Source: Verrucomicrobiales bacterium
GTDB lineage: Bacteria; Verrucomicrobiota; Verrucomicrobiae; Limisphaerales; UBA1100
Direction: 5' to 3'
DNA length: 64,000 nt
NCBI GenBank assembly: GCA_002721895.1
Contig: PBLV01000063.1
Location: 62,001 to 126,000, forward strand
The position numbers and the translations under genes were made by a program. The notes beneath the pieces are model-generated. The model saw only the letters and a program-made list of their open reading frames with translations. It was not told where the DNA came from and did not search any database. Position 1 is the first letter of the stretch. Each line of letters opens with the position of its first letter. Shown piece after piece: positions 56,125 to 63,346 of this stretch.

Positions 56125-56547
56125 TTACACTAAAAAGTCCGAGCAAACTCCAAAGCAGGATTGAAATTTCATATACTTTGCATTGGAAGATACTATTACT
56201 GACTTCTCGCACACCTTTTGATGTGGATACGTCCATATGTAACCTTTTGATGTTAAGGTATATGCGTCATTTTCATGCCAGAAAACATTTAAATTTACTA
56301 TGTTGGACAATAATGATAATGCCTCTATGTTTTTACAGTGAATCCAGAGGTGTTGATGGTTTCGCAAGAGGAAGTCTACGTCGCTCTCGTATTGTGGCTC
56401 ATCATGTCCGAAGTATATTCCGTCTAACGCCCAAACGTCCACCTCTGCATCATACCCACGCTTAAACGCCCTCTCCAGGTAATCTGGGGAATTCTCGTCC
56501 TTGGCATTCTTGCCGTCAATGTTGCCTCTGTGTGCTATTAGCTTCAT
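56125..56547 (-). CDS. Miniature GDPD-like phosphodiesterase, 140 aa
   Basis: Has the catalytic signature of glycerophosphodiester phosphodiesterases in a protein of only 140 residues: H6-R7 (IAHRGN), E18-N19, E35-x-D37 (AEVDVW) and H48 (FGHDEPQY). Regular GDPD proteins have about 240 residues. LWIHCKN near 68 is a further conserved strand. Similar short proteins occur in bacterial capsule or lipopolysaccharide loci, where their substrate is mostly unknown. It overlaps the upstream gene by 32 nt and ends 6 nt before the WavE-like gene, so it belongs to the glycan cassette. It may cut glycerol phosphate or phosphodiester-linked sugars. Confidence 0.75.
   Translation of the reverse strand: MKLIAHRGNIDGKNAKDENSPDYLERAFKRGYDAEVDVWALDGIYFGHDEPQYESDVDFLLRNHQHLWIHCKNIEALSLLSNIVNLNVFWHENDAYTLTSKGYIWTYPHQKVCEKSVIVSSNAKYMKFQSCFGVCSDFLV
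56126..56132 (-). promoter_or_regulatory. TAGTGTA motif inside the end of the GDPD-like gene
   Basis: Minus strand TTTTTAGTGTAAATT, with TAGTGTA ending 7 nt before ATG 56118. It also contains the TAG stop region of the upstream gene, so chance is possible; it is the only motif copy before a glycan gene. Confidence 0.3.
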
Positions 56548-57913
56548 AATGTCTGAGGAAGTAGTCTAGGTCCTCTGGCGTCCCTAATCCCCACATTTGG
56601 GATTCGTCAATTTCGTATATTTTAACTTTCTCCTTATTTAAAATACACTCGTTATATGCGGGGCAAACATAAAATTCGCCATTCGTCCTGATGTTTTTAT
56701 CAATCATCTGTTTTGCTGCTCTAACGTAATTCTCCCCTCTTCTGAAATAATATACCCCCACCGTTGCGTGCTCGCTTATCGGCTGCTTTTCTGCCACCCT
56801 TGTTACCATTCCGTCGCTCCCAACTTCTGCGTAACTCCATTTGGGGTGGGTCGATGGAAAGGTTAATATCCCTCCGTCGATGTTGTCCCCTGTCATCGAG
56901 TACATAAACTGATTACTATCCCAGTCTAAGTACTGGTCGGAGTTTGCTATTAGCAGCGGCTCCTCGTTGTTTATGAGGTCTTCCGCAAGAAGTGTTGTGC
57001 ATGCCGCCCCTTCCGTTACTCCGTCGACTTGCACAATTTCACAATTAGGAGCTATTAGGTTTAGCGTGTGCTTCAATGCGTATTTTTCGAAATGCTCTTT
57101 TTGCACTATAAAGATAAATTTAGCATTAATATTAAGGCTTTCCGTTACGAGCTGTATCATCGGCTTGCCTTTGACGTCTATTAGTGGCTTGGGAAAAGTG
57201 TATCCCGCTTTTTCGAAACGAGTTCCCGCTCCTGCCATGGGTATTAAAACATTCATGTTTTTGCCTTCCCATTTTGTTTGCTCTCCTTCTTCGAGGTTGA
57301 GCTTATTGAGGTGTGTTGTGATTTTTTCATATGTTAAATCTTCGGGGTCGGTTACAGCGCATAGGTTTGCCCCAGAGTCTGCAACCGCTTTTCTTCCCGT
57401 ATTGGAGTCTTCAATGATTAGGGTCTTTTTTGCCGGAACACCCGACTGTATCATTATCCTGTAATACATTTCGGGGTTTGGTTTTGCTCTTAAGACGTCC
57501 TCGTTGGAGTATATGTAATCGAAATAATTCAATATACCTTTGTTATGTAACGCACATATTACGCTTGCTCGTATTGAGTTTGACGCCAGCCCTATTTTGT
57601 ATCCCTTTTCTTTTAGTTTATGTAATATGAGGTCGAGTTTGAGGTCTTTTTTATATTCCTCCATTAGGGCTATTGTTGCTCTTTGTTTTCGTTCCCAGAT
57701 ATCGTCGTATAGAGATTCTGGTAGGCCCTTGTTTTTGGTTAATAGTTTTAGCTTTTGCGTTGTAGGTAGCCCGTCGTATGTCGAGAGGTGCTCTTCCTTG
57801 GAAATCTTGTATTTTGGGTAGTGGTTAAATAGTACGGAGTTAAGAGACCTGTAATGTAGTTCCCTTGAGTCTATTAATACTCCATCTAGATCAAATATAA
57901 TTAGTTCAATCAT
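56516..57913 (-). CDS. HAD phosphatase fused to sugar-phosphate nucleotidyltransferase, 465 aa
   Basis: Residues 1-205 are a HAD-superfamily phosphatase: D8-x-D10 in FDLDGVLIDS, S111 in GLASNS, K144 in RAKPNPEMY and E168-D169 in LIIEDSNTG. Residues 220-455 are a nucleotidyltransferase of the sugar-1-phosphate type: NVLIPMAGAGTRF with the glycine-rich signature, PKPLIDVKGKPMI with K242, ANSDQYLDW as the metal-binding site and GTPEDLDYF near the end. A fused enzyme could remove phosphate from one position of a sugar phosphate and activate another to an NDP-sugar. It probably supplies the donor for the glycosyltransferases around it. It overlaps both neighbours (8 nt and 32 nt). Confidence 0.9.
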   Translation of the reverse strand: MIELIIFDLDGVLIDSRELHYRSLNSVLFNHYPKYKISKEEHLSTYDGLPTTQKLKLLTKNKGLPESLYDDIWERKQRATIALMEEYKKDLKLDLILHKLKEKGYKIGLASNSIRASVICALHNKGILNYFDYIYSNEDVLRAKPNPEMYYRIMIQSGVPAKKTLIIEDSNTGRKAVADSGANLCAVTDPEDLTYEKITTHLNKLNLEEGEQTKWEGKNMNVLIPMAGAGTRFEKAGYTFPKPLIDVKGKPMIQLVTESLNINAKFIFIVQKEHFEKYALKHTLNLIAPNCEIVQVDGVTEGAACTTLLAEDLINNEEPLLIANSDQYLDWDSNQFMYSMTGDNIDGGILTFPSTHPKWSYAEVGSDGMVTRVAEKQPISEHATVGVYYFRRGENYVRAAKQMIDKNIRTNGEFYVCPAYNECILNKEKVKIYEIDESQMWGLGTPEDLDYFLRHYEANSTQRQH

Positions 57914-58658
57914 GTCTTGCTAGTTTTGTTCTTATATTACCAAAATTATTTGAACCCGTCAATTGTTTATATCTGCAATTATTTAGATTCAGGTGGGTTG
58001 TGAATACCGACTCAGGCACCTTGAGCATATACTCGGGATAGCCTTCGTCCCAGAGGAAATGTATGGCCTCTCTGATTTTATTTGACGCACACATGTACTT
58101 CTCCATTTCCTCCGGCGGGCCAATGGCCAGCTGGTCGTTGACCTGGTTCGGTAGTGATGCCTTGTCGTAAACAAAGCTAAAGGCGAACTCCTTCTTTAAT
58201 TCTTCTTCATGATTATAAATATTATTACTTTCAAAGTATGGTAATCTAATTAATTTATTTTTAATACAATCTTCTATTTCGTGTTTTTTTATTTGCTCTA
58301 ATACTAGTATGTCTGGTCTTAATCTTATTATTAAATCGTATTTAATTTTATTACTTCTTGAATATGAATTGTATAGCCTGTTGCATGCGTGCATGTTATA
58401 TAGCATTGGCAATAACCCCGGACTTATCTCTTGGGAGCAATCGGAGATTAGGTTTTTTATGGCTGGTTTTGTTTCTTCGTAGTTTGAAATATTTATTTTT
58501 TTTGGTTTATAGTAATTAGAGAAATGCTTATAGTCCTCATCGTCCCACGTTGAAAGGAAGATGTCTGGCTTGAGTGGTCCAATTATGTTCTGGATGACCG
58601 AGTCCGTGCAGGACTTCCACTCGTCCAATTTTCCGCTAAAGCATAATGCTATTTTCAT
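57906..58658 (-). CDS. Putative glycosyltransferase-like protein, 250 aa
   Basis: Resembles a family of GT-A-like proteins found next to polysaccharide genes: MKIALCFSGKLDEW at the start, DIFLSTWDDED with an acidic pair, YDLIIRLRPDILVLE, and NQVNDQLAIGPPEEMEKYM. The D-x-x-x-R-x-R-P-D and N-D-Q segments are typical of this group. The family has no fixed biochemical function known to me. It overlaps the fusion enzyme gene by 8 nt and shares one base with the GT9-like gene before it, so it is part of the same operon. Confidence 0.6.
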   Translation of the reverse strand: MKIALCFSGKLDEWKSCTDSVIQNIIGPLKPDIFLSTWDDEDYKHFSNYYKPKKINISNYEETKPAIKNLISDCSQEISPGLLPMLYNMHACNRLYNSYSRSNKIKYDLIIRLRPDILVLEQIKKHEIEDCIKNKLIRLPYFESNNIYNHEEELKKEFAFSFVYDKASLPNQVNDQLAIGPPEEMEKYMCASNKIREAIHFLWDEGYPEYMLKVPESVFTTHLNLNNCRYKQLTGSNNFGNIRTKLARHD

Positions 58659-59584
58659 TAACTCTGGTACTCCCTCTTCAATAGAGCGTTATTTATGTCA
58701 TTGGCGCCAAGTTGTGGCGCTATAAAAAAGTTGTTTGTATTTATTAGGTTGTTCATGCAATTCTTCATGTAGTTGATGTTGTATTCTAGAGGGAAGAAGA
58801 GCTGCGGGAATATCAGCCATCTAATTTGATGTGCATACGTAACTACATGAGGTTTTGGCGACTCCCTTGCCCAGCACAATGTGGGCTTATTGAAAGTGTA
58901 TCCCAGGTACTTGATTCCTGAGTCAATCCCAAAAATACCAGAGCAATCCTTGACGAGGCTTATTACTTCCGTTAGTGTTCCTTCAAAGATGTTCACCCCC
59001 GCCCCTGTATTTACGACAGTTTCTATAAAGCTCCTTGTTGATGGGGTACTCAGGATAAAAAGTTTGAAGTCTTGCGCTAGCTCCGAGATGAACGCATGTA
59101 AGTATTCCTCGCTCATTCTGTGGCCATTCGCTAGATTATCTGAAGCAAGCTGAAGGACTAGGTAGTCTCCGCAATGATCGCTGTCCGGTATTTCGTTTGT
59201 GGGGGGAGGGAATGAATAAAAATATCTTTGCCAGTCGAAGTCGTACGACATCCAGTCTAGTGCGTCTATATGCAGGTCATAAAGCCTGTCGTAACTCTCC
59301 ATGAGTTCATATTGATCCTGGATTGTGTTCTGTATGCTCTGAGGGCGATTCTCTAACCCAAACTGGGACTTCATTATGTAATCTTTATTTTCTCGATTAA
59401 GCAGGAAGACATTGTCGTAATAATTAAAAAGACAGGTTAGCGCCGAAGACTGTATTATTTCACCTTGAGTTTCAGAAAATAAGTCCAAACGAGCCTTCGG
59501 GTATTCATTCAGAATACCACGCACAAACCTATTTCCTAATAGGTGGTCACCTATGCCGCCCTCCAGTCTAATGGCAATTTTCAT
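58658..59584 (-). CDS. GT9-like glycosyltransferase, 308 aa
   Basis: Family 9 (heptosyltransferase-type) GT-B protein. The N-terminus MKIAIRLEGGIGDHLLGNRF matches the GGxGD acceptor-side loop. The C-terminal half has SLVKDCSGIFGIDSGIKYLG, followed by FNKPTLCWARESPKPH, which correspond to the donor-site region. Unlike the split GT9 at 48187-51302, this enzyme is in one piece. It starts inside the winged-helix regulator gene (17-nt overlap) and is the first of the glycan genes, so it is probably transcribed from the promoter before 59900. Confidence 0.75.
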   Translation of the reverse strand: MKIAIRLEGGIGDHLLGNRFVRGILNEYPKARLDLFSETQGEIIQSSALTCLFNYYDNVFLLNRENKDYIMKSQFGLENRPQSIQNTIQDQYELMESYDRLYDLHIDALDWMSYDFDWQRYFYSFPPPTNEIPDSDHCGDYLVLQLASDNLANGHRMSEEYLHAFISELAQDFKLFILSTPSTRSFIETVVNTGAGVNIFEGTLTEVISLVKDCSGIFGIDSGIKYLGYTFNKPTLCWARESPKPHVVTYAHQIRWLIFPQLFFPLEYNINYMKNCMNNLINTNNFFIAPQLGANDINNALLKREYQS

Positions 59585-59900
59585 CTCTCACCCTTTCTCC
59601 TTTTATATAGATATTATTTCGGTCCTTCACAAAGGTGAGAAGCTCTGTGGAGGTCGCCCCATTAAGGTTGCTTCGCTGTAAGTGACCGCTACCCACCAAT
59701 CTCTTAAGGCTGTCTGCAAGCTTGCTTAAGGATATGCCCCCTAAATCCTTGCACATCCTTAACCTGTTGAGATAGATCGGGCGGCCATGGGACCCTTTCG
59801 AGCATAAATACATATATACCAATATGTCGGTTGGGATTATTCTCTTTGAAATTACATCCAGGTAGATCTCTCTTGGTATTGTTATGAATTTCTGATTCAT
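59568..59900 (-). CDS. Winged-helix DNA-binding regulator, 110 aa
   Basis: A small DNA-binding protein. Residues about 10-70 form a winged-helix domain of the type in phage regulators and replication initiators: IPREIYLDVISKRIIPTDIL, then LRMCKDLGGISLSKLADSLK as helix-turn-helix, then VGSGHLQRSN as wing. It is the first gene of the minus-strand unit and is divergent from the gene at 60091, so it is placed to control both promoters of the intergenic region. Promoter TTGACA-17-TATTAT is only 7 nt from ATG 59900, so its mRNA should be leaderless. Confidence 0.7.
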   Translation of the reverse strand: MNQKFITIPREIYLDVISKRIIPTDILVYMYLCSKGSHGRPIYLNRLRMCKDLGGISLSKLADSLKRLVGSGHLQRSNLNGATSTELLTFVKDRNNIYIKGERVRDENCH

Positions 59901-59907
59901 CTAAAAA

Positions 59908-59936
59908 ATAATAACATTTCTCCTGCTCGATGTCAA
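59908..59936 (-). promoter_or_regulatory. Sigma-70 promoter of the regulator and glycan genes, leaderless
   Basis: Minus strand: TTGACA (59936-59931), 17-nt spacer ending TGT (extended -10), TATTAT (59913-59908), then 7 nt to ATG 59900. The expected start of transcription falls on the start codon. All promoter elements match consensus or nearly so. Confidence 0.85.
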
Positions 59937-60051
59937 GCCCGTTTGGATTTTCGGACGCCAGCGTGTGATTTTTCAAACACCTATTAATCTAAATATTTAT
60001 TATATATCTATACCCTATATTAGTATTAGATTCCCCCCTGAAAGAAAACTC

Positions 60052-60080
60052 TTGACTTTCCACATTTGGTGTGCTATGAT
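60052..60080 (+). promoter_or_regulatory. Sigma-70 promoter of the early right operon, near-leaderless
   Basis: Plus strand: TTGACT (60052-60057), 17-nt spacer ending TGC, TATGAT (60075-60080), then 10 nt to ATG 60091. A start 6-8 nt after the -10 leaves a leader of 2-4 nt, too short for a Shine-Dalgarno. Confidence 0.85.
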
Positions 60081-60090
60081 TTAAGCCTAA

Positions 60091-60387
60091 ATGATTAAAC
60101 CGGAAAACGATAAAGAAAAATTCTTTTACATTCAGAACGGAAACTGGAGCTCTGTCGTCTCCGCAGAGGATAGAAGCTTCGCTTTAAAGAAGGCCTTTAA
60201 TGAATGTTTAAAAGAGAAGGACGCACACTTCATCTCCCCAATAGTCACCGTACTTGATATTGATACCTGTACCAAGGAATTGGCTTTGGAGGATGCCCTG
60301 AAGTTTATCCCCGTATTCGAAGCGGCCGAAGAAGCAGGGGAGGAAGACTTATCTAAGTCTTTAAGAAGTATTTTTAGGGGTGATTAA
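60091..60387 (+). CDS. Small conserved phage protein, 98 aa
   Basis: Function not known. The start has the motif FFYIQNGNWSSVVSAEDRSF, which I recall from small proteins of marine phages, and the C-terminal half is helical and acidic (EAAEEAGEEDLSKSLRSIF). It is the first gene of the right-hand early operon, driven by the strong promoter at 60052-60080, with practically no leader. No other ATG is available in this frame. It overlaps the dNMP kinase gene by 8 nt. Confidence 0.7.
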   Translation: MIKPENDKEKFFYIQNGNWSSVVSAEDRSFALKKAFNECLKEKDAHFISPIVTVLDIDTCTKELALEDALKFIPVFEAAEEAGEEDLSKSLRSIFRGD

Positions 60388-60934
60388 AGTGATCGGTATT
60401 AGTGGCCCAGCGAGGGCAGGCAAAGATACTCTTTTTGAGGTATTGGATGATTTATTTGAAACCGTAAATCTTACAAGGCTTGCTTTTGCCGACGCACTTA
60501 AGGCAGAATGTGACGACTTCCTAAAAACTCACACAGGAATCTCAGCCTTTACGTCAGACACCGCAGAGAAGGAGATCATAAGACCCTTCTTGGTAGCTTA
60601 CGGTAGTAAGGTTCGAAGAAAAATGAACCCTCGCTGCTGGATTGAATGTATAGAAAAATCAATAAAGGAAAATAAAAAAGATACGATATATGTCTTGACT
60701 GACGTCAGGTATCCCAATGAGCTCGATTGGATAGAAGGACAGGGCGGACTCTCTATACATGTATCAAGAGACGGCGTTCTTCCAGCGAACAGTGAAGAGG
60801 AGATTAACGACCCCATATTAAGGTCTAGGTCTAAGTTAAGCATCTCCGTCCCGACGTTTCAACAAAACTATTTCAACCAATGCAAAGAAACGATACAAAA
60901 AAAGATTCCAAGAAAACTGATAACGAGCTTATAG
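60380..60934 (+). CDS. Deoxynucleoside monophosphate kinase, 184 aa
   Basis: Phosphorylates dNMPs to dNDPs, supplying precursors for phage DNA synthesis. The P-loop is GPARAGKDT (residues about 9-17, Walker A G-x4-GK-D/T), followed by RLAFADALK (typical of the T4 gp1 family) and VLTDVRYPNELDWI with the family D-V-R motif. It begins with GTG at 60380 inside the end of the preceding gene and overlaps the start of the sigma factor gene by 55 nt. The length is near that of short phage dNMP kinases. With nrdA it completes two steps of dNTP supply in this window. Confidence 0.9.
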   Translation: MIKVIGISGPARAGKDTLFEVLDDLFETVNLTRLAFADALKAECDDFLKTHTGISAFTSDTAEKEIIRPFLVAYGSKVRRKMNPRCWIECIEKSIKENKKDTIYVLTDVRYPNELDWIEGQGGLSIHVSRDGVLPANSEEEINDPILRSRSKLSISVPTFQQNYFNQCKETIQKKIPRKLITSL

Positions 60935-61506
60935 CTCAAATTAAAGGAGGGAACCACAAAGGACCCCTCCGAGAACTGACCGAGCGGCACACCCCACTCT
61001 ATATATCGGTGATACATAATCTCGCAAAAAGATTCTGCAATTGGAGTACAGCCCAAGACGTAATAGCAGACAAGGACTATGTAGTCTTTAGAGCGGCAGA
61101 GAAATATGACTCCACGAGGAATACAAAATTCTCAACATTCCTAGCCAATGAAGCAAAGTGGACATTTTTAAACAAGACACAAAAGGAAAAAAGGTTTAAC
61201 AAGCACCTACTTATATCAGATGACGACCAATTCGAGTTCGTGGCGCCCCTTGAAGAATTCAACTCCAACGCGCCAACAGATACACTGGACTATATTTTTA
61301 CGGCCCTCAACGAACACCCCGATGAGAGGGTGGGAGTTATATATAGACTGAGATATAAATCCGGAAAAAAGAACAAAGTCATGCCCTGGTATATGGTCGG
61401 CAACGAGATGAACCTCAGCGCCCAAGGCTGCATAAATATTCACAACAAAGCTCTCAATTACATTAAAGATAAACTAACCAAGGAAGGAATACTCAATGTT
61501 AAATAG
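60880..61506 (+). CDS. Phage sigma-70-like RNA polymerase sigma factor, 208 aa
   Basis: Redirects host RNA polymerase, most likely to late phage promoters. Region 2 is visible at residues about 20-95 (LRELTERHTPLYISVIHNLA, VVFRAAEKYDSTRNTKFSTF with the -10-binding helix following, EAKWTFLNKTQKEKR). Region 4 lies at about 150-200 (GVIYRLRYKSGKK, YMVGNEMNLSAQGCINIHNK as helix-turn-helix). There is no region 1.1 and region 3 is short. Size and layout match late sigma factors of phages. It starts inside the dNMP kinase gene and overlaps the ssb gene by 11 nt. The TAGTGTA motif before structural genes is its candidate target. Confidence 0.85.
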   Translation: MQRNDTKKDSKKTDNELIAQIKGGNHKGPLRELTERHTPLYISVIHNLAKRFCNWSTAQDVIADKDYVVFRAAEKYDSTRNTKFSTFLANEAKWTFLNKTQKEKRFNKHLLISDDDQFEFVAPLEEFNSNAPTDTLDYIFTALNEHPDERVGVIYRLRYKSGKKNKVMPWYMVGNEMNLSAQGCINIHNKALNYIKDKLTKEGILNVK

Positions 61507-61873
61507 ATATAACGCAATGGGAAATCTCACTAGAGACCCCGAAATAGTAGATGTATCAGACCAACACAAGGTTTGTAAATTCAGCATCGCAATTAATAAC
61601 CCAATCAAGAAGACCGTCCTCTATATGGACGTTGAAGCTTGGAACAGAACGGCGGAAAATTGCCAAAAATACCTTACTAAAGGGTCCGCAGTAGCTGTAG
61701 ATGGAAGGCTTGACTCCAAAAAGTGGACCACCGACAGCGGGCAAAATCGCTCGAAAATTTTCTGCGTAGCGGATAACGTGCATTTCGTCAGGTTAAAAAA
61801 TCAAGACGAAGAGCAACCAGCAGGAACAGCGAACGCAGGGAAAGAAGAGGAAGAGGAAGAGGTTCCATTTTAA
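61496..61873 (+). CDS. ssb: Single-stranded DNA-binding protein, 125 aa
   Basis: Typical SSB with one OB fold. The start LNRYNAMGNLTRDPEI, FSIAINNP, YMDVEAWNRTAENCQKYLTK and GSAVAVDGRLDSKKW correspond to strands and loops of bacterial SSB. After residue 105 comes a short linker and a tail of six glutamates ending EVPF, the hallmark tip that binds replication and repair partners. It covers and protects single-stranded DNA in phage replication. The ATG at 61496 lies inside the end of the sigma gene, preceded by AAGGAA, and the stop overlaps the next ATG by one base. Confidence 0.95.
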   Translation: MLNRYNAMGNLTRDPEIVDVSDQHKVCKFSIAINNPIKKTVLYMDVEAWNRTAENCQKYLTKGSAVAVDGRLDSKKWTTDSGQNRSKIFCVADNVHFVRLKNQDEEQPAGTANAGKEEEEEEVPF

Positions 61874-62955
61874 TGCCTCAACTAAATGTAAAATGCCCCA
61901 TAAATAAATTATCCTTCGGAAACGTTTCAGTCAATATACTGAGAGAGCTCTTCAAGAAGGGGGTTGATGCATGTGTATTTCCCACTGGCCAACCAGACCT
62001 ATCCAGCTATGACCAAGCCTCAAAGGAGTTCTACGAATGGTTAAGGAATGCTATGGCTCGGCGTCTTACAGATGTCGATCGAAGTAATCCCACCTTAAAC
62101 ATTTGGCATATAAACGGAAGTGAGAACAAAATCTCAGACAAAAATATACTCTTAACGTTTCACGAAACTGGCCACCCTACGCCAGAAGAACTAAATTTAG
62201 CAAAACTATACGACAAGGTTTGCTTTGGCAGCAATTACGCAAGAGAGGCCTTTCAAGATTGCGGGGCCACAAATGTCACAAATGTCCCCATGGGATTAGA
62301 CCCCGACCTATCCTGTCTCCCACAAAAGAAATCCAGCGACAATATTCATTTTGGGCTAATGGGGAAATGGGAAAAAAGAAAGCATACGTCAAAAATTATA
62401 AAATGCTGGGCAAAAACATACGGTAACAACAATCGCTATGAATTATCATGCTGCGTAGGGAATAGTTTCCTTGAAGAAAGCCAGCTCGAATCCGCCAAAC
62501 TAGAAGCCTTGGGGTCCCGGGAATTTAGCAATATTAACTTCCTTCCGTGGCTTCCAAAAAACTCCCAAGTCAACGACTTCATCAACTCGATAGACGTAGA
62601 CCTCAGTGGCATGAGCGGAGCGGAGGGCTGGAACCTTCCAGCGTTTAACGCGACCGCACTAGGAAAATGGAGCATAGTACTGGACTGTACATCCCACAAA
62701 GATTGGGCCACGGAAGGGAATTGCATCCTAATAAGCCCTTCAGGAACGGAAAGTATAGAAGACGGAATCTTCTTTACCAAAGAATCCCCATTCAACAGGG
62801 GCGTTAAATTTACATTCAACGAAAACTCCCTAATCAAGGCTATGGAGCTAGCGGAGCATAAATGCAAAACAGAAAACACCAAAGGGAAAGAACTCGCAAC
62901 TCAATTCACCTACTCAAACACTGTAGATAAATTACTGGATATTTGCTTCTCATAG
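61873..62955 (+). CDS. GT4-like glycosyltransferase, 360 aa
   Basis: GT-B glycosyltransferase of the GT4 type. N-terminal half: CPINKLSFGNVSVNILREL, LTFHETGHPTPEELN and VCFGSNYAREAFQDCGATNV, a pattern shared with other phage glycosyltransferases. C-terminal half: FGLMGKWEKRKHTSKIIKCW, then SGAEGWNLPAFNATALGKWS with E for nucleotide sugar binding. It stands apart from the main glycan cassette, directly after ssb in the early/middle operon (TAATG overlap), so it could act on different substrates or at another time. Confidence 0.85.
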   Translation: MPQLNVKCPINKLSFGNVSVNILRELFKKGVDACVFPTGQPDLSSYDQASKEFYEWLRNAMARRLTDVDRSNPTLNIWHINGSENKISDKNILLTFHETGHPTPEELNLAKLYDKVCFGSNYAREAFQDCGATNVTNVPMGLDPDLSCLPQKKSSDNIHFGLMGKWEKRKHTSKIIKCWAKTYGNNNRYELSCCVGNSFLEESQLESAKLEALGSREFSNINFLPWLPKNSQVNDFINSIDVDLSGMSGAEGWNLPAFNATALGKWSIVLDCTSHKDWATEGNCILISPSGTESIEDGIFFTKESPFNRGVKFTFNENSLIKAMELAEHKCKTENTKGKELATQFTYSNTVDKLLDICFS

Positions 62956-62959
62956 TGTA
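62953..62959 (+). promoter_or_regulatory. TAGTGTA motif before FmdB-like gene
   Basis: TAGTGTA, followed by TATAATATATAC, ends 12 nt before ATG 62972 and includes the TAG stop of the preceding gene. TATAAT at 62960-62965 could also be a -10 element, though no -35 is seen. One of seven motif copies. Confidence 0.4.
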
Positions 62960-62971
62960 TATAATATATAC

Positions 62972-63310
62972 ATGCCACTATACACTTTTGAACATCCGGA
63001 AACGGGGGAACATCAAGATGTTTTATTCGGAATGAATGATGACAAAAGCTACGTAGACAGCGAGGGAACTTCCTGGATTAGGGTTTGGCACTCCCCCCAA
63101 GCGACAGTAGACGCCAACATAGACCCATTCTCCTCAAGTCAATACCTCGAGAAAACCAACACGAGGGGAACGATGGGGGACCTTCAGGAGCGCAGCAGGG
63201 AATTAAGTGAAAAGCGCGCGAGCAAGCTGGGTTACGACCCAATTAAGAAGAAATACTTCGAGGAATATTCAAAAAAAAGAAACGGCATCAAGCATCACTT
63301 AGACACATAA
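62972..63310 (+). CDS. FmdB-like phage protein lacking zinc ribbon cysteines, 112 aa
   Basis: The start MPLYTFEHPETGEHQDVLFG resembles the FmdB/CxxC zinc ribbon start (MPxYxFxCPxCGxxxE), but the cysteines are absent, so it does not bind zinc in the usual way. The region WIRVWHSPQATVDANIDPFS and GTMGDLQERSRELSEKRASK matches a family seen in marine phage genomes next to structural genes. The C-terminus is basic and helical (YDPIKKKYFEEYSKKRNGIK). Function is unknown. A short gap with the TAGTGTA motif precedes it and a gap with a small hairpin follows. Confidence 0.65.
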   Translation: MPLYTFEHPETGEHQDVLFGMNDDKSYVDSEGTSWIRVWHSPQATVDANIDPFSSSQYLEKTNTRGTMGDLQERSRELSEKRASKLGYDPIKKKYFEEYSKKRNGIKHHLDT

Positions 63311-63312
63311 TA

Positions 63313-63327
63313 GAGGCAACCAGCCTC
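63313..63327 (+). other. Short hairpin between FmdB-like and coiled-coil genes
   Basis: GAGGC (63313-63317), loop of 5, GCCTC (63323-63327). No T-run follows, so it is probably not an intrinsic terminator. It lies just before the TAGGTGTAATA motif. Confidence 0.3.
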
Positions 63328-63329
63328 AA

Positions 63330-63340
63330 TAGGTGTAATA
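63330..63340 (+). promoter_or_regulatory. TAGGTGTAATA motif before partial structural gene
   Basis: Exact 11-mer, 6 nt before ATG 63347; GAGGG between them could be a Shine-Dalgarno. Same sequence as before 3358 and 15673. Confidence 0.5.
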
Positions 63341-63346
63341 GAGGGT

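Larger units (their letters stand above)
59901..60090. other. Divergent control region, 190 bp
   Basis: Holds two sigma-70 promoters facing outward (59908-59936 minus, 60052-60080 plus), the only large non-coding region in the window. Between them lie an AT-rich stretch, a GTGT-N10-ACAC partial palindrome near 59963-59980 and a near inverted repeat AATCTAAATA ... TATTAGATT (about 59986-60032), either of which might be an operator for the adjacent winged-helix protein. No RNA gene or terminator was recognised. Confidence 0.6.

Noticed and set aside
59963..59980. GTGT-N10-ACAC as a proven operator
   Set aside because: The arms are only 4 bp and could be chance; mentioned only as a candidate in the control region.
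62960..62965. TATAAT as a full sigma-70 promoter before the FmdB-like gene
   Set aside because: No -35 hexamer lies 16-18 nt upstream; kept only as part of the TAGTGTA motif site.
63313..63327. Hairpin as an intrinsic terminator
   Set aside because: Stem of only 5 bp and no T-run after it.
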